Positions 40,143-49,544 of a DNA stretch of 64,000 nucleotides are shown one piece after another. Position numbers and translations under genes: made by a program. Origin of the DNA: Colwellia sp. (GTDB taxonomy: Bacteria; Pseudomonadota; Gammaproteobacteria; Enterobacterales; Alteromonadaceae); contig JABSOZ010000005.1 of the NCBI GenBank assembly GCA_013215295.1, positions 62,001-126,000 of the forward strand, in the 5' to 3' direction. Positions within the stretch are counted from its first letter, which is position 1. Every line of letters begins with the position of its first letter. The notes under the pieces were generated by a model. It worked only from the letters and a program-made list of their open reading frames with translations. It was not told where the DNA came from and ran no database searches.

Positions 40143-41507
40143 ATGATAAAACCAACTCACGTTCATAACACGCTTTTGCCGTTAACCGAATTCACTGAAC
40201 GTCGTGCCACGTTTTTTTCTTTGATGCCGGAAAATTCCATCGCGATATTTTCTGCTGCCAAAGAAGTTACGCGCAGCAACGATACTGAATATGCGTTTTG
40301 CCAAGATAAAAATTTCTATTATTTAACAGGTTATAACGAACCAGACGCCATTTTAGTACTCATTAACTCTGATGATGAAGGTGTTAACAGTAAGCAAAGT
40401 GTTTTATTCAACCTTGAAAAAGATCCACTGCAAGAAATATGGCATGGTCGAAGAGTCGGTCAAGCATTAGCGGTTGAGCAATACGGTGTAGACAAATGTT
40501 TTTCGTTAGAAGAAATCGACCAATATTTACCTGATTATATGGCAGGTAAAAACCAATTGTTGTTTTGCCAAGGAAGAAGTGAAACGTTCGATGCTCAAGT
40601 GTATTCTTGGTTGTCTTTGGTTAAAGCGCAAAGCCGTTTAGGCATAAAAGCGCCAATGCAATTAGTTGATTGTCGAACAATCATTGAAGAAATGCGCTTG
40701 ATTAAAAGTACGGGCGAACTTGAAATTATGCGCCGCGTTAATGTTATCAGCGGTGCGGCTCACACACGAGCAATGCAGCAGTCAGCGATCGGTAAATTTG
40801 AATATCAATTAGAAGCCGAAATACTGCATGAATTTTCCAGTAATGGTGCAAGACATCCAGCCTATGGCACTATTGTCGCTGGTGGTGATAATGGCAATAT
40901 TTTACATTACACCAATAATGACGATGTGCTAAAAAATAATGAATTGATTTTGATTGATGCCGGCGGTGAACTCAGCGGATATGCCGCAGATATTACTCGT
41001 ACATTTCCCGTTAATGGTACCTTCACAAAAGAACAGCGAGAAATTTATCAACTCGTGCTTGATGCACAAAACTTAGCGATTGAAGCGATAAAACCACAAG
41101 CCACTTTTGCTGAGCTGAATGTTTTAGTGAATAACTTTCTTACGACAGGTTTGCACCGCATGGGGATATTGTTAGGTGACTTAACCGTATTGCTCGAAGA
41201 AAAAGCCTGTAAAAAATACTTTATTCACGGTTTAGGTCACTGGTTGGGGCTTGACGTACATGATGTTGGCGATTATCAATCGAATGACCAACGTGAACAA
41301 TGTCGACCTTTCGAGCAAGGCATGGTCATGACCATAGAGCCGGGCATTTATATTCCGCTGGATGATTTTAGTGTTGCTGAAAAATGGCGTGGTATTGCGG
41401 TAAGAATTGAAGATAATATCGTGGTTACTGAGCAAGGTCATGAAAACTTAACGGTAAATGCGCCAAAATCCTTGCTTGAAATCGAAAAGATAATGCGTGC
41501 GAAATAA
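40143..41507 (+). CDS. pepP: Xaa-Pro aminopeptidase II
   Basis: Removes N-terminal residues before proline; dinuclear Mn enzyme of peptidase family M24. 454 residues: N-terminal AMP_N domain (FYYLTGYNEPDAILVL), then the pita-bread domain with metal ligands in LIDAGGELSGYAADITRTF, HGLGHWLGLDVHDVG, and MTIEPGIYIP. The frame has an in-frame TTG one codon earlier; the ATG at 40143 is chosen. Confidence 0.95.
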   Translation: MIKPTHVHNTLLPLTEFTERRATFFSLMPENSIAIFSAAKEVTRSNDTEYAFCQDKNFYYLTGYNEPDAILVLINSDDEGVNSKQSVLFNLEKDPLQEIWHGRRVGQALAVEQYGVDKCFSLEEIDQYLPDYMAGKNQLLFCQGRSETFDAQVYSWLSLVKAQSRLGIKAPMQLVDCRTIIEEMRLIKSTGELEIMRRVNVISGAAHTRAMQQSAIGKFEYQLEAEILHEFSSNGARHPAYGTIVAGGDNGNILHYTNNDDVLKNNELILIDAGGELSGYAADITRTFPVNGTFTKEQREIYQLVLDAQNLAIEAIKPQATFAELNVLVNNFLTTGLHRMGILLGDLTVLLEEKACKKYFIHGLGHWLGLDVHDVGDYQSNDQREQCRPFEQGMVMTIEPGIYIPLDDFSVAEKWRGIAVRIEDNIVVTEQGHENLTVNAPKSLLEIEKIMRAK

Positions 41508-41595
41508 TAACGCATTTGATGCTCCGCCAATTTATTTAAATTAGCCGCAGCTATTTATGTTAATGACTTATTTTAACGACTAACTACAAATACTT

Positions 41596-42819
41596 ATGAC
41601 AAAACAATTTGATATCGTAATTTCAGGTGGTGGATTGTCCGGTGCTTTGATGGCGCTGAGTTTAATTGACTGCAAAAATGAACAGGGTCAGCCTTTATCT
41701 ATTGCCATTGTTGAAGCTAATCCGGTATTAAAAGGTCCTTCATTAAGCTTTGACGATCGTGTGTTAGCGCTTTCTCATGGCACGGCTACGTATTTGCACA
41801 GTTTAGGCATTTGGCAACAGCTAAAAAGTGTTGCTGAGCCTATTAAGAATATTCATATTTCCGATCGAGGTTTTTACGGTAAAGCCCGACTCTATGCTGA
41901 CAACCATCAAGTGAATGCCTTAGGTTTTGTTGTTGAAATGTCATTATTAGGGCAAGCGTTATTAACGCGCTTGAAAGAAAAAAACAAATTAAGTGGAAAT
42001 ATCACTTGGTTCACCCCAGATAAAATCAGTGATATTACTTGGCAAGAAAAACATGTTGAACTCACCCTTACCTCTGAAACAAAATTAAAGGCGAAACTCT
42101 TATTAGCCTGCGATGGTGTTCATTCAGCCTGTCGCAAATTCGCTAATATTTCAGTGCAAACATCTGATTATAGACAATCGGCATTAATCGCCAATGTTTG
42201 TACCGCAATACCTCACGACAATCTAGCTTTCGAACGCTTCACTGAAACAGGTCCTATTGCCATGTTGCCGCTTTCAAAACAAAGTAGCGCGACTAATGAT
42301 AGTCGTTGCTCTTTAGTGTGGACATTGCCCCCTGAGCAAGCTGATAAAATGCAGGCACTTAGCGATGTGCAATTTCAAACTGAACTTGAAAGTGCTTTTG
42401 GTAGTTGGCTTGGCGCCATAACGCATGTGGGTAAACGTGATGTATTCCCCCTTAAATTATTAATGGCTGATGAACAGGTTTATCATCGTATGGCGCTTAT
42501 TGGTAATGCGTCTCATACGATTCACCCCATAGCGGGCCAAGGCTTTAACCTTGGCGTTAGAGACGTGAATCAAATGGCAGCACTCATTAAAGCCTCGTTA
42601 AAGAATAATCAAGATATTGGTCGGTTTTCAGCTTTAAGTGAATATGCCTCAAAACGAAAACTAGACCATCAACAAGTTATTGGCTTAACCGATTCATTAG
42701 TTACCTTGTTTTCAAATAAGCTGCCGCCATTAGTTGCTGGCCGTAATATCGGTTTGAAAGTCATGAATTATCTATCACCGTTAAAAAATGCTCTCGTTAG
42801 AAAAACCATGGGATATTAG
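41596..42819 (+). CDS. ubiH: 2-octaprenyl-6-methoxyphenol hydroxylase (UbiH)
   Basis: FAD-dependent monooxygenase of ubiquinone synthesis. 407 residues with the N-terminal dinucleotide fold ISGGGLSGALMAL, the FDDRVLALSHG segment typical of UbiH/COQ6 hydroxylases, and the second FAD motif IGNASHTIHPIAGQGFNLG. Between pepP and ubiI as in E. coli, which supports UbiH over paralogues. Confidence 0.93.
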   Translation: MTKQFDIVISGGGLSGALMALSLIDCKNEQGQPLSIAIVEANPVLKGPSLSFDDRVLALSHGTATYLHSLGIWQQLKSVAEPIKNIHISDRGFYGKARLYADNHQVNALGFVVEMSLLGQALLTRLKEKNKLSGNITWFTPDKISDITWQEKHVELTLTSETKLKAKLLLACDGVHSACRKFANISVQTSDYRQSALIANVCTAIPHDNLAFERFTETGPIAMLPLSKQSSATNDSRCSLVWTLPPEQADKMQALSDVQFQTELESAFGSWLGAITHVGKRDVFPLKLLMADEQVYHRMALIGNASHTIHPIAGQGFNLGVRDVNQMAALIKASLKNNQDIGRFSALSEYASKRKLDHQQVIGLTDSLVTLFSNKLPPLVAGRNIGLKVMNYLSPLKNALVRKTMGY

Positions 42820-42901
42820 TGGTTAAGTTATTCGAAGAATAAAACGAGAAAATACAAACTAAAAAAATTCGCAAACTCATTGGAAAGCTAAGAAGAATAA
42901 C

Positions 42902-44170
42902 ATGCAAAAATTTGATGTATTAATTGTTGGCGGCGGCATGGTGGGGTTAACCTTAGCACTAGCCATTCGTAAGCAAACACAGCTAACGGTAGCTATTGTA
43001 GACATCTCACCGCCTACTGAATTAACAGAGCAGCCCGATGTTCGGGTGAGTGCGTTAAATATTGCCAGTAAGCAAATTTTTGATAACCTCGATGTATGGC
43101 CGCTCGTCGAACAAAAACGAACACAAGCTTATACCGACATGCATGTTTGGGATAAAGCTGGGTTTGGGAAGCTTCATTTTTCTCATCACGATTTGCATCA
43201 AAGTTCAGCGAGTGAACAATTAGGCTGGATCATTGAAAACAGTGTTATACGTTCAAGTCTTTGGCAAAAAGCACAAGCAGACCATGGCATTACTTTTTAC
43301 ACAGAAAACACCCTAAGCAACATTAGTATTGGTGAAGGTGAAGCTTTTATAAGTTTTGATCCGGCTAACGGTAACCCTATGCCAATAACCGCAAAATTAG
43401 TGGTAGGCGCAGACGGTGCCAACTCTTGGGTTCGACGTCAAATGGACATACCACTAACATTTCGAGATTATGATCACCACGCCATTGTTGCTACGGTTAA
43501 ATGTTCGCAAGGCCATCAAAATACCGCATGGCAAGTCTTTCTTGAAACAGGTCCGTTAGCATTGCTTCCCCTTGACGACACAAAGAGTAAACACAACCTA
43601 TGCTCAATTGTTTGGTCAACATCACCTGAAGATGCGATTCGTTTGAATAATTTAACACCAGAAGAATTCTCTAAGGAATTAACGGCAGCGAGTGATGGAA
43701 AACTTGGAAACATTGAATTACAGAGTAAGCTTTTTACACATCCCTTAACCATGCGTATGGCTCAAACCTTTGTACAAGAACGTATCGCTCTGGTAGGAGA
43801 TGCTGCCCATACTATTCACCCACTAGCGGGGCAGGGTGTTAATTTAGGTTTGCTTGACGCTGTATCGTTAGCGCAAATTATCAGTGAAAAAGTCTCTAAT
43901 CAAAAATCGACCAACGATACTTGGTTAACCACACGTTTATTGAACGAGTATTCACGCTGGCGCAAAGCGGAGGCTGCAGAAATGATCGCAGCTATGGAAT
44001 CTATAAAACAAGTTTTTACACCTCAACAAGGTGCAGTAAAATTGGTGAGAGGTTTAGGTTTATCATTAATTGACAACTTCAAACCGGTAAAACAAACGCT
44101 AATTAAACAAGCATTAGGTCTGAAAAGTGATTTACCTAAACTTGCTCAATTTAAAGACAAGTTAATATAA
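42902..44170 (+). CDS. ubiI: 2-octaprenylphenol hydroxylase UbiI
   Basis: FAD monooxygenase for C5 hydroxylation in ubiquinone synthesis (formerly VisC). 422 residues: VGGGMVGLTLALAI, the DVRVSALNIASK segment, and the VGDAAHTIHPLAGQGVNLG motif. Paralogous to the preceding ubiH and 82 bp downstream, the conserved ubiH-ubiI order just before gcvTHP. Confidence 0.93.
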   Translation: MQKFDVLIVGGGMVGLTLALAIRKQTQLTVAIVDISPPTELTEQPDVRVSALNIASKQIFDNLDVWPLVEQKRTQAYTDMHVWDKAGFGKLHFSHHDLHQSSASEQLGWIIENSVIRSSLWQKAQADHGITFYTENTLSNISIGEGEAFISFDPANGNPMPITAKLVVGADGANSWVRRQMDIPLTFRDYDHHAIVATVKCSQGHQNTAWQVFLETGPLALLPLDDTKSKHNLCSIVWSTSPEDAIRLNNLTPEEFSKELTAASDGKLGNIELQSKLFTHPLTMRMAQTFVQERIALVGDAAHTIHPLAGQGVNLGLLDAVSLAQIISEKVSNQKSTNDTWLTTRLLNEYSRWRKAEAAEMIAAMESIKQVFTPQQGAVKLVRGLGLSLIDNFKPVKQTLIKQALGLKSDLPKLAQFKDKLI

Positions 44171-44537
44171 ACGGGTATTTACTTCGATAATTATTAAGTC
44201 GTATATTGGCTGTTACTGAACCTTTTATTATTCATTATCAGCTGGCTTAATAACATTTCATCAAAAATAGTCATGATTCTGTACTTTAATGCAGAAAAAA
44301 GATCGCATAACCTCCAATTTCCAATCCTTTGTGTTTGATATTATTAACTTTTAAATTAAATCGTTATTCTTTAAATAATTATCAGTATAAAACACAAAAT
44401 TAAACCCCAACATTTGATTTGTTAAGGAAGTATATTTAGTTATAATTTCGTAAATAGTAAATTATAAAAACTAAATTTGGAATAAAATATTTATCTGGTT
44501 TTAAATTTGTATTTTAGGGTGTTTTATCTGTTTTTAG
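44171..44537. other. AT-rich intergenic region upstream of the gcvT promoter
   Basis: About 370 bp with no open frame that has a ribosome-binding site. No glycine-riboswitch core was recognised here, although such elements precede gcvT in Vibrio. The region may hold GcvA-type sites, which I cannot identify by eye. Confidence 0.5.
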
Positions 44538-44566
44538 TTGAATCAATGGCTGTCCGCGGCTATAAT
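44538..44566 (+). promoter_or_regulatory. Sigma-70 promoter of the gcv genes
   Basis: TTGAAT (44538-44543), a 17-bp spacer, then a perfect TATAAT (44561-44566). Transcription would start near 44573, giving a 5' leader of about 75 nt before gcvT. One of the best promoter matches in the window. Confidence 0.75.
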
Positions 44567-44646
44567 CTCGCCAATTATTTTGTAAATAGACGGCCTTTAA
44601 GCTTAACTTAATGGCGAATTCACACAATTAAAGTGGAACACATACG

Positions 44647-45735
44647 ATGACTAATAAAACCGTATTACATGCTAAACACATTGAAGCTGGCGCAAAACTA
44701 GTTGATTTTTATGGCTGGGAAATGCCAATTAACTACGGCTCACAAATAGAAGAGCATCATGCTGTTCGAACTGATGCTGGCATGTTTGATGTTTCACACA
44801 TGACTATTGTTGATATTAAAGGCAACGACGCTCAAGCATTTTTACGCCGCTTAGTGATTAACGATGTCGCTAAACTAGACGTAGCAGGTAAAGCATTATA
44901 CACAGGCATGTGTAATCACGAAGGTGGTGTAATTGATGACTTAATCGTTTACTTTTTTACCACGACCGATTATCGCTTAGTGGTTAACTCAGCGACACGT
45001 GAAAAAGATTTAGCATGGATTACAGAGCAATCAGCTGAATTTGACGTAACTGTTACAGAACGTCCAGAATTTGCCATGATCGCGATTCAAGGGCCACAAG
45101 CCAAAGCGAAAGTAGCCACTTTATTAAATGCTGAGCAATTAGCCGCTGTTGACGGCATGAAGCCATTCTTTTCAGCACAAGCTGGCGATTTATTTATCGC
45201 AACAACAGGTTACACTGGCGAAAACGGTTACGAAATTGCGTTACCTGCTGAACAAGCTGCTGACTTATGGCAACAACTACTTGATGCTGGCGTTCAACCT
45301 TGTGGTCTTGGCGCACGTGACACATTACGTTTAGAAGCGGGCATGAACCTTTACGGTTTAGACATGGACGAAAGTGTTTCTCCATTAGCCGCTAACATGG
45401 CGTGGACAATTAGCTGGGAACCGACAGATCGTAACTTTATTGGCCGTGAAGCATTAACAGCGCAAAAAGCTGCTGGCGACCAACCTAAACTTGTTGGTTT
45501 AGTCTTCGAAGAAAAGGGCGTATTACGCTCAGGTCTTAAAGTAATTACTCCATTTGGTGAAGGTATTATAACGTCTGGCACTTTCTCTCCAACTTTAGGT
45601 CATAGTATCGCTATGGCACGTGTTCCGCGCAGTGTAAGCTTAGGCGATATAGTCGAAGTAGAAATGCGTAAAAAATTAGTAAACGTTAAAGTGATCAAAG
45701 CTGGCTTTGTTCGTAACGGTAAAAAAGTTTTTTAA
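44647..45735 (+). CDS. gcvT: Glycine cleavage system T protein (aminomethyltransferase)
   Basis: Transfers the methylene group from lipoyl-bound aminomethyl to tetrahydrofolate, releasing ammonia. 362 residues with the [23 protein letters not shown] start split by conserved folate-binding residues, [16 protein letters not shown] and the [13 protein letters not shown] segment. First gene of the gcvT-gcvH-gcvP series. Confidence 0.97.
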   Translation: MTNKTVLHAKHIEAGAKLVDFYGWEMPINYGSQIEEHHAVRTDAGMFDVSHMTIVDIKGNDAQAFLRRLVINDVAKLDVAGKALYTGMCNHEGGVIDDLIVYFFTTTDYRLVVNSATREKDLAWITEQSAEFDVTVTERPEFAMIAIQGPQAKAKVATLLNAEQLAAVDGMKPFFSAQAGDLFIATTGYTGENGYEIALPAEQAADLWQQLLDAGVQPCGLGARDTLRLEAGMNLYGLDMDESVSPLAANMAWTISWEPTDRNFIGREALTAQKAAGDQPKLVGLVFEEKGVLRSGLKVITPFGEGIITSGTFSPTLGHSIAMARVPRSVSLGDIVEVEMRKKLVNVKVIKAGFVRNGKKVF

Positions 45736-45783
45736 TCAATTTTTAATAATAAAAATTGTTTTCAAACTATGTAGAATTAAAAA

Positions 45784-45820
45784 ATTGATCTAGGATAAAC
45801 TGTATTTATGCTAGATCAAT
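45784..45820. repeat. 10-bp perfect inverted repeat in the gcvT-gcvH gap
   Basis: ATTGATCTAG / CTAGATCAAT with a 17-nt loop, about 100 bp before gcvH. A second, weaker AT stem CAATTTTT/AAAAATTG at 45737-45758, directly after the gcvT stop, is followed by TTTTC and may act as a leaky terminator. Function of either is unproven. Confidence 0.6.
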
Positions 45821-45918
45821 ATCGAAGAATAATTAAGCTATCGTATTTAATTGCTATCAACTCTTAGTAATTAACACAAGTTTTCAATAAATAATAATTA
45901 ACCTTAGGAAAATAAAAC

Positions 45919-46308
45919 ATGAGCAACATTCCTTCAGAACTAAAATATGCAACATCACACGAATGGGTACGTCAAGAAGGTAACGGCGTAGTTACTGTTG
46001 GTATTACTGAACATGCACAAGAATTATTAGGTGACATGGTATTTGTTGAATTACCAGACGTTGATGACGAAATCAGCACAGGTGACGATGTTGCAGTAGC
46101 TGAATCTGTAAAAGCGGCTTCAGACATTTACGCACCAGTTTCAGGTAAAGTTATTGAAATTAATGAAGACTTAGACGATTCTCCTGAATTAGTTAACTCT
46201 GACGCATTTGGCGCGGGTTGGTTATTCAAAGTTCAGCTAGATGATGCTTCAGATTTAGACGCATTACTTGACGCCGAAGGTTATGCAAACTCGATAGACG
46301 AAGACTAA
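45919..46308 (+). CDS. gcvH: Glycine cleavage system H protein
   Basis: Lipoyl carrier shuttling the aminomethyl group between P, T and L proteins. 129 residues, acidic, with the lipoylated lysine K65 in AESVKAASD and the SHEWVR start. CTTAGGA lies upstream as a ribosome-binding site. Confidence 0.97.
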   Translation: MSNIPSELKYATSHEWVRQEGNGVVTVGITEHAQELLGDMVFVELPDVDDEISTGDDVAVAESVKAASDIYAPVSGKVIEINEDLDDSPELVNSDAFGAGWLFKVQLDDASDLDALLDAEGYANSIDED

Positions 46309-46441
46309 TTACCGGTCGTATTCTACTTTTAGTCGGCATTGACTGCGTTATTAATTTTCATCACTTAGTACACTAAGCTCAGAAAATAAATAACTTGACG
46401 GCTTTGCCTAAAAGCAGACTACTTACGGTAACCTGTTATTA
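46309..46441. mobile_element. MITE-like 133-bp palindromic element
   Basis: The segment folds almost entirely on itself. Left arm TTACCG...GTA..CT.CTTTTAG.C...TTATT (46309-46353) pairs with the right arm ending in CGGTAA (46436-46441), sharing the CTTTTAG/CTAAAAG core. The centre holds ACTTAG-TACA-CTAAG flanked by ATTTTC and GAAAAT. It begins directly at the gcvH stop codon and encodes nothing. Terminal symmetry without a transposase suggests a non-autonomous element; target-site duplication is not evident. Confidence 0.7.
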
Positions 46442-46532
46442 AGCCTCTAACTGAATGTTCGGGGCTTTCTTTTAGTTACGATGTAACTAAAAACCAAGTT
46501 AACTAATTATACATTTTAAGAGAAGCTGTTTT

Positions 46533-49436
46533 ATGACTACTCAATCAAAATCACTTGCTTATTTAGAGCAAACTCAAGACTTTATTCGTCGTCACATTGG
46601 CCCAAATGCTGAACAAACTCAAGCAATGTTGAACGACATTGGCGCAGAGTCAGTTGACGCACTTATCAACGAAATCGTACCTAGCGATATTCGTTTATCA
46701 GATCTTCCTGCGATTGAAGAAAGTAAAACAGAAGTACAAGCATTGGCTGACCTAAAAGCAGTAGCAAGCTTGAACATAGTAAATGACACTTATATTGGTT
46801 TGGGTTATTACGGAACTTTAACGCCAAACGTTATTTTACGTAACGTACTAGAAAATCCAGGATGGTACACGGCTTACACGCCTTACCAACCAGAAATTGC
46901 TCAAGGTCGTTTAGAGTCATTATTAAACTTCCAACAAATGTGTATCGACCTTACAGGTCTTGATCTCGCTTCAGCTTCATTATTAGATGAATCTACAGCA
47001 GCAGCAGAAGCGATGGCATTAGCCAAACGTGTTTCTAAAAACAAAAAATCAAACTTATTCTTTATATCGAGTGATGTCTTCCCACAAACAATTGACGTTG
47101 TTAAGCAACGTGCACAAATGTTTGGTTTTGACATTATCGTGGCTCCTGCCAACGAAGCAGCAGATCATGATGTTTTCGGCGCCCTTATCCAATATCCTAG
47201 CGCAAGCGGTGAAGTGACTGATATCAGTGATTTAATTGCTAAACTTCATGAGAAAAAAGCTATCGTTGCCGTAGCTGCCGACATCATGAGCTTAGTCTTA
47301 TTGAAGTCTCCTGGTGAATTAGGTGCAGACGCTGTTATTGGTTCAACACAACGTTTTGGCGTACCAATGGGATATGGCGGTCCACACGCTGCATTCTTTA
47401 CTACCTCTGAAAAATACAAACGTTCATTACCGGGTCGTATTATCGGTGTTTCAAGAGATACACGCGGTAACAACGCACTACGCATGGCAATGCAAACACG
47501 TGAGCAACATATACGTCGTGAAAAAGCCAACTCAAACATTTGTACAGCCCAAGTATTATTAGCTAACATGGCGGCGTTTTACGCGGTTTACCATGGCCCT
47601 AAAGGCTTAAAAATCATTGCTAATCGTATTCACCGTTTCGCAGATATTTTATGTTTAGGTACAGCAACGAAAGGTTTAACGGCTATTCATGCTAACTACT
47701 TTGACACCTTAACGTTCAACTTTTCTGACGGTATGTACAACAAAGAAGAAATCGTTGCTCGCGCATTAGCAGCGAACGTTAACTTCCGTACAGACGTTGC
47801 AGATCAAATCAGCATCTCTTTAGATGAAACAACCACTCGTGCTGATATTGCTGGTTTATTCGATATTTTATTAGGTACAGGCCACGGTTTAGACGTAAGT
47901 GACCTTGACGACCAAATCGTTGCTTGTGGTCATTCTTCAATTCCTGCTTCATTAATACGTGAATCTGAAATATTGACTCACCCAGTATTTAACTCGTATC
48001 ACAGCGAAACAGAAATGCTTCGTTATATCAAAAAACTAGAAAACAAAGATTTAGCATTGAACCATTCAATGATTTCGTTGGGCTCTTGTACCATGAAGTT
48101 AAATGCAACCGCGCAGATGATCCCAGTATCATGGCCTGAATTTGCTAATATGCATCCATTTGCTCCAGTTAACCAAGCACTTGGTTACAAGAAAATGATT
48201 GATGAATTAGCCGACTGGTTAGTTGAGTTAACCGGTTACGACAAAATGTCTATGCAACCTAACTCTGGTGCTCAAGGTGAGTACGCGGGTTTAATCGCCA
48301 TTAATAAGTATCACGAAAGCCGAGGGGACAGCCATCGTAACATTTGTTTAATCCCATCTTCAGCACACGGTACTAACCCTGCGACAGCGCAAATGGTTGG
48401 CTTTAAAGTTGTTGTAGTTGCTTGTGATAAAGAAGGTAACGTTGACATGGACGACTTGCGTACTAAAGCAAGTGAAATGGCAGACAACCTTGCTTGTATC
48501 ATGATCACGTACCCGTCAACTCACGGTGTATATGAAACAACGATTGCAGAAATTTGTAACATCGTTCATGACAACGGCGGTCAAGTTTACCTTGATGGCG
48601 CGAACATGAATGCTCAAGTAGGTTTAACATCACCTGGCCATATCGGCGCAGATGTTTCACACCTTAACTTGCACAAAACATTTGCTATACCACACGGTGG
48701 TGGCGGTCCAGGTATGGGTCCTATCGGCGTTAAAGCGCATTTAGCACCGTTCTTACCAGACCATGCGTTAATCAACGTTGGTGAAGAAACTAAAGGTAAC
48801 GGCGCAGTATCAGCAGCACCATACGGTAGTGCGGGTATCTTATGTATCTCTTACCTTTACGTTGCCCTTTTAGGTAAAAAAGGTGTTACTGAGGCAAGTA
48901 AATATGCCATCACTAACGCTAACTACATGGCAACTAAACTTAGCCAAAGCTACCCGTTGTTATACACAGGTAAAAATGGCCGTGTTGCGCACGAATGTAT
49001 TATCGATTTACGCCCACTTAAAGCAACATCAGGTATTACTGAAGTTGATATAGCAAAACGTCTAATCGATTACGGTTTCCATGCGCCAACTATGTCGTTC
49101 CCAGTAGCGGGCACGTTCATGATTGAACCAACGGAATCAGAGTCTAAAGTTGAGCTTGACCGTTTCATTGAAGCTATGACCTGTATTCGTGATGAAGTAC
49201 GTAAAGTTGAATCAGGTGAGTGGGCGGTAAACGATAACCCATTACAGAATGCTCCTCATACCTTAGCGGATATTACTGATACATGGGATCGTGGTTACAC
49301 GATTAAAGAAGCAGTATTCCCAGTAGCAGCAGCGGCGGCGAACAAATTCTGGCCAACGGTTAACCGTATTGATGATGTATATGGGGATCGTAATTTGGTT
49401 TGTAGTTGTCCTCCGATTGAAAGTTATATGGACTAG
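46533..49436 (+). CDS. gcvP: Glycine dehydrogenase (decarboxylating), P protein
   Basis: PLP enzyme that decarboxylates glycine and passes the aminomethyl group to GcvH. 967 residues, the fused form with two half-domains. The PLP lysine is K715 in [25 protein letters not shown] near the N-terminus and [13 protein letters not shown] are family motifs. AAGAGAAG precedes the ATG. It lies 224 bp after gcvH, separated by the palindromic element. Confidence 0.97.
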   Translation: MTTQSKSLAYLEQTQDFIRRHIGPNAEQTQAMLNDIGAESVDALINEIVPSDIRLSDLPAIEESKTEVQALADLKAVASLNIVNDTYIGLGYYGTLTPNVILRNVLENPGWYTAYTPYQPEIAQGRLESLLNFQQMCIDLTGLDLASASLLDESTAAAEAMALAKRVSKNKKSNLFFISSDVFPQTIDVVKQRAQMFGFDIIVAPANEAADHDVFGALIQYPSASGEVTDISDLIAKLHEKKAIVAVAADIMSLVLLKSPGELGADAVIGSTQRFGVPMGYGGPHAAFFTTSEKYKRSLPGRIIGVSRDTRGNNALRMAMQTREQHIRREKANSNICTAQVLLANMAAFYAVYHGPKGLKIIANRIHRFADILCLGTATKGLTAIHANYFDTLTFNFSDGMYNKEEIVARALAANVNFRTDVADQISISLDETTTRADIAGLFDILLGTGHGLDVSDLDDQIVACGHSSIPASLIRESEILTHPVFNSYHSETEMLRYIKKLENKDLALNHSMISLGSCTMKLNATAQMIPVSWPEFANMHPFAPVNQALGYKKMIDELADWLVELTGYDKMSMQPNSGAQGEYAGLIAINKYHESRGDSHRNICLIPSSAHGTNPATAQMVGFKVVVVACDKEGNVDMDDLRTKASEMADNLACIMITYPSTHGVYETTIAEICNIVHDNGGQVYLDGANMNAQVGLTSPGHIGADVSHLNLHKTFAIPHGGGGPGMGPIGVKAHLAPFLPDHALINVGEETKGNGAVSAAPYGSAGILCISYLYVALLGKKGVTEASKYAITNANYMATKLSQSYPLLYTGKNGRVAHECIIDLRPLKATSGITEVDIAKRLIDYGFHAPTMSFPVAGTFMIEPTESESKVELDRFIEAMTCIRDEVRKVESGEWAVNDNPLQNAPHTLADITDTWDRGYTIKEAVFPVAAAAANKFWPTVNRIDDVYGDRNLVCSCPPIESYMD

Positions 49437-49458
49437 TAACTAGTTGATATAGAATAAT

Positions 49459-49486
49459 AAAAAGCGAGCTTAGGCTCGCTTTTTTG
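49459..49486 (+). terminator. Rho-independent terminator after gcvP
   Basis: Stem AAAAAGCGAGC/GCTCGCTTTTT with a 4-nt loop and long T-run, 23 bp after the gcvP stop. It marks the end of the conserved ubi-gcv block and the start of the accessory region. Confidence 0.92.
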
Positions 49487-49544
49487 TTGCTTTTTTTTAA
49501 TCATTCAATCAATATAATTAGTTATAAATATATGAGGGATTAAA

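Noticed and set aside
44171-44646. Glycine riboswitch upstream of gcvT
   Set aside because: Expected from Vibrio, but the conserved tandem aptamer cores were not recognisable in this 476-bp gap.
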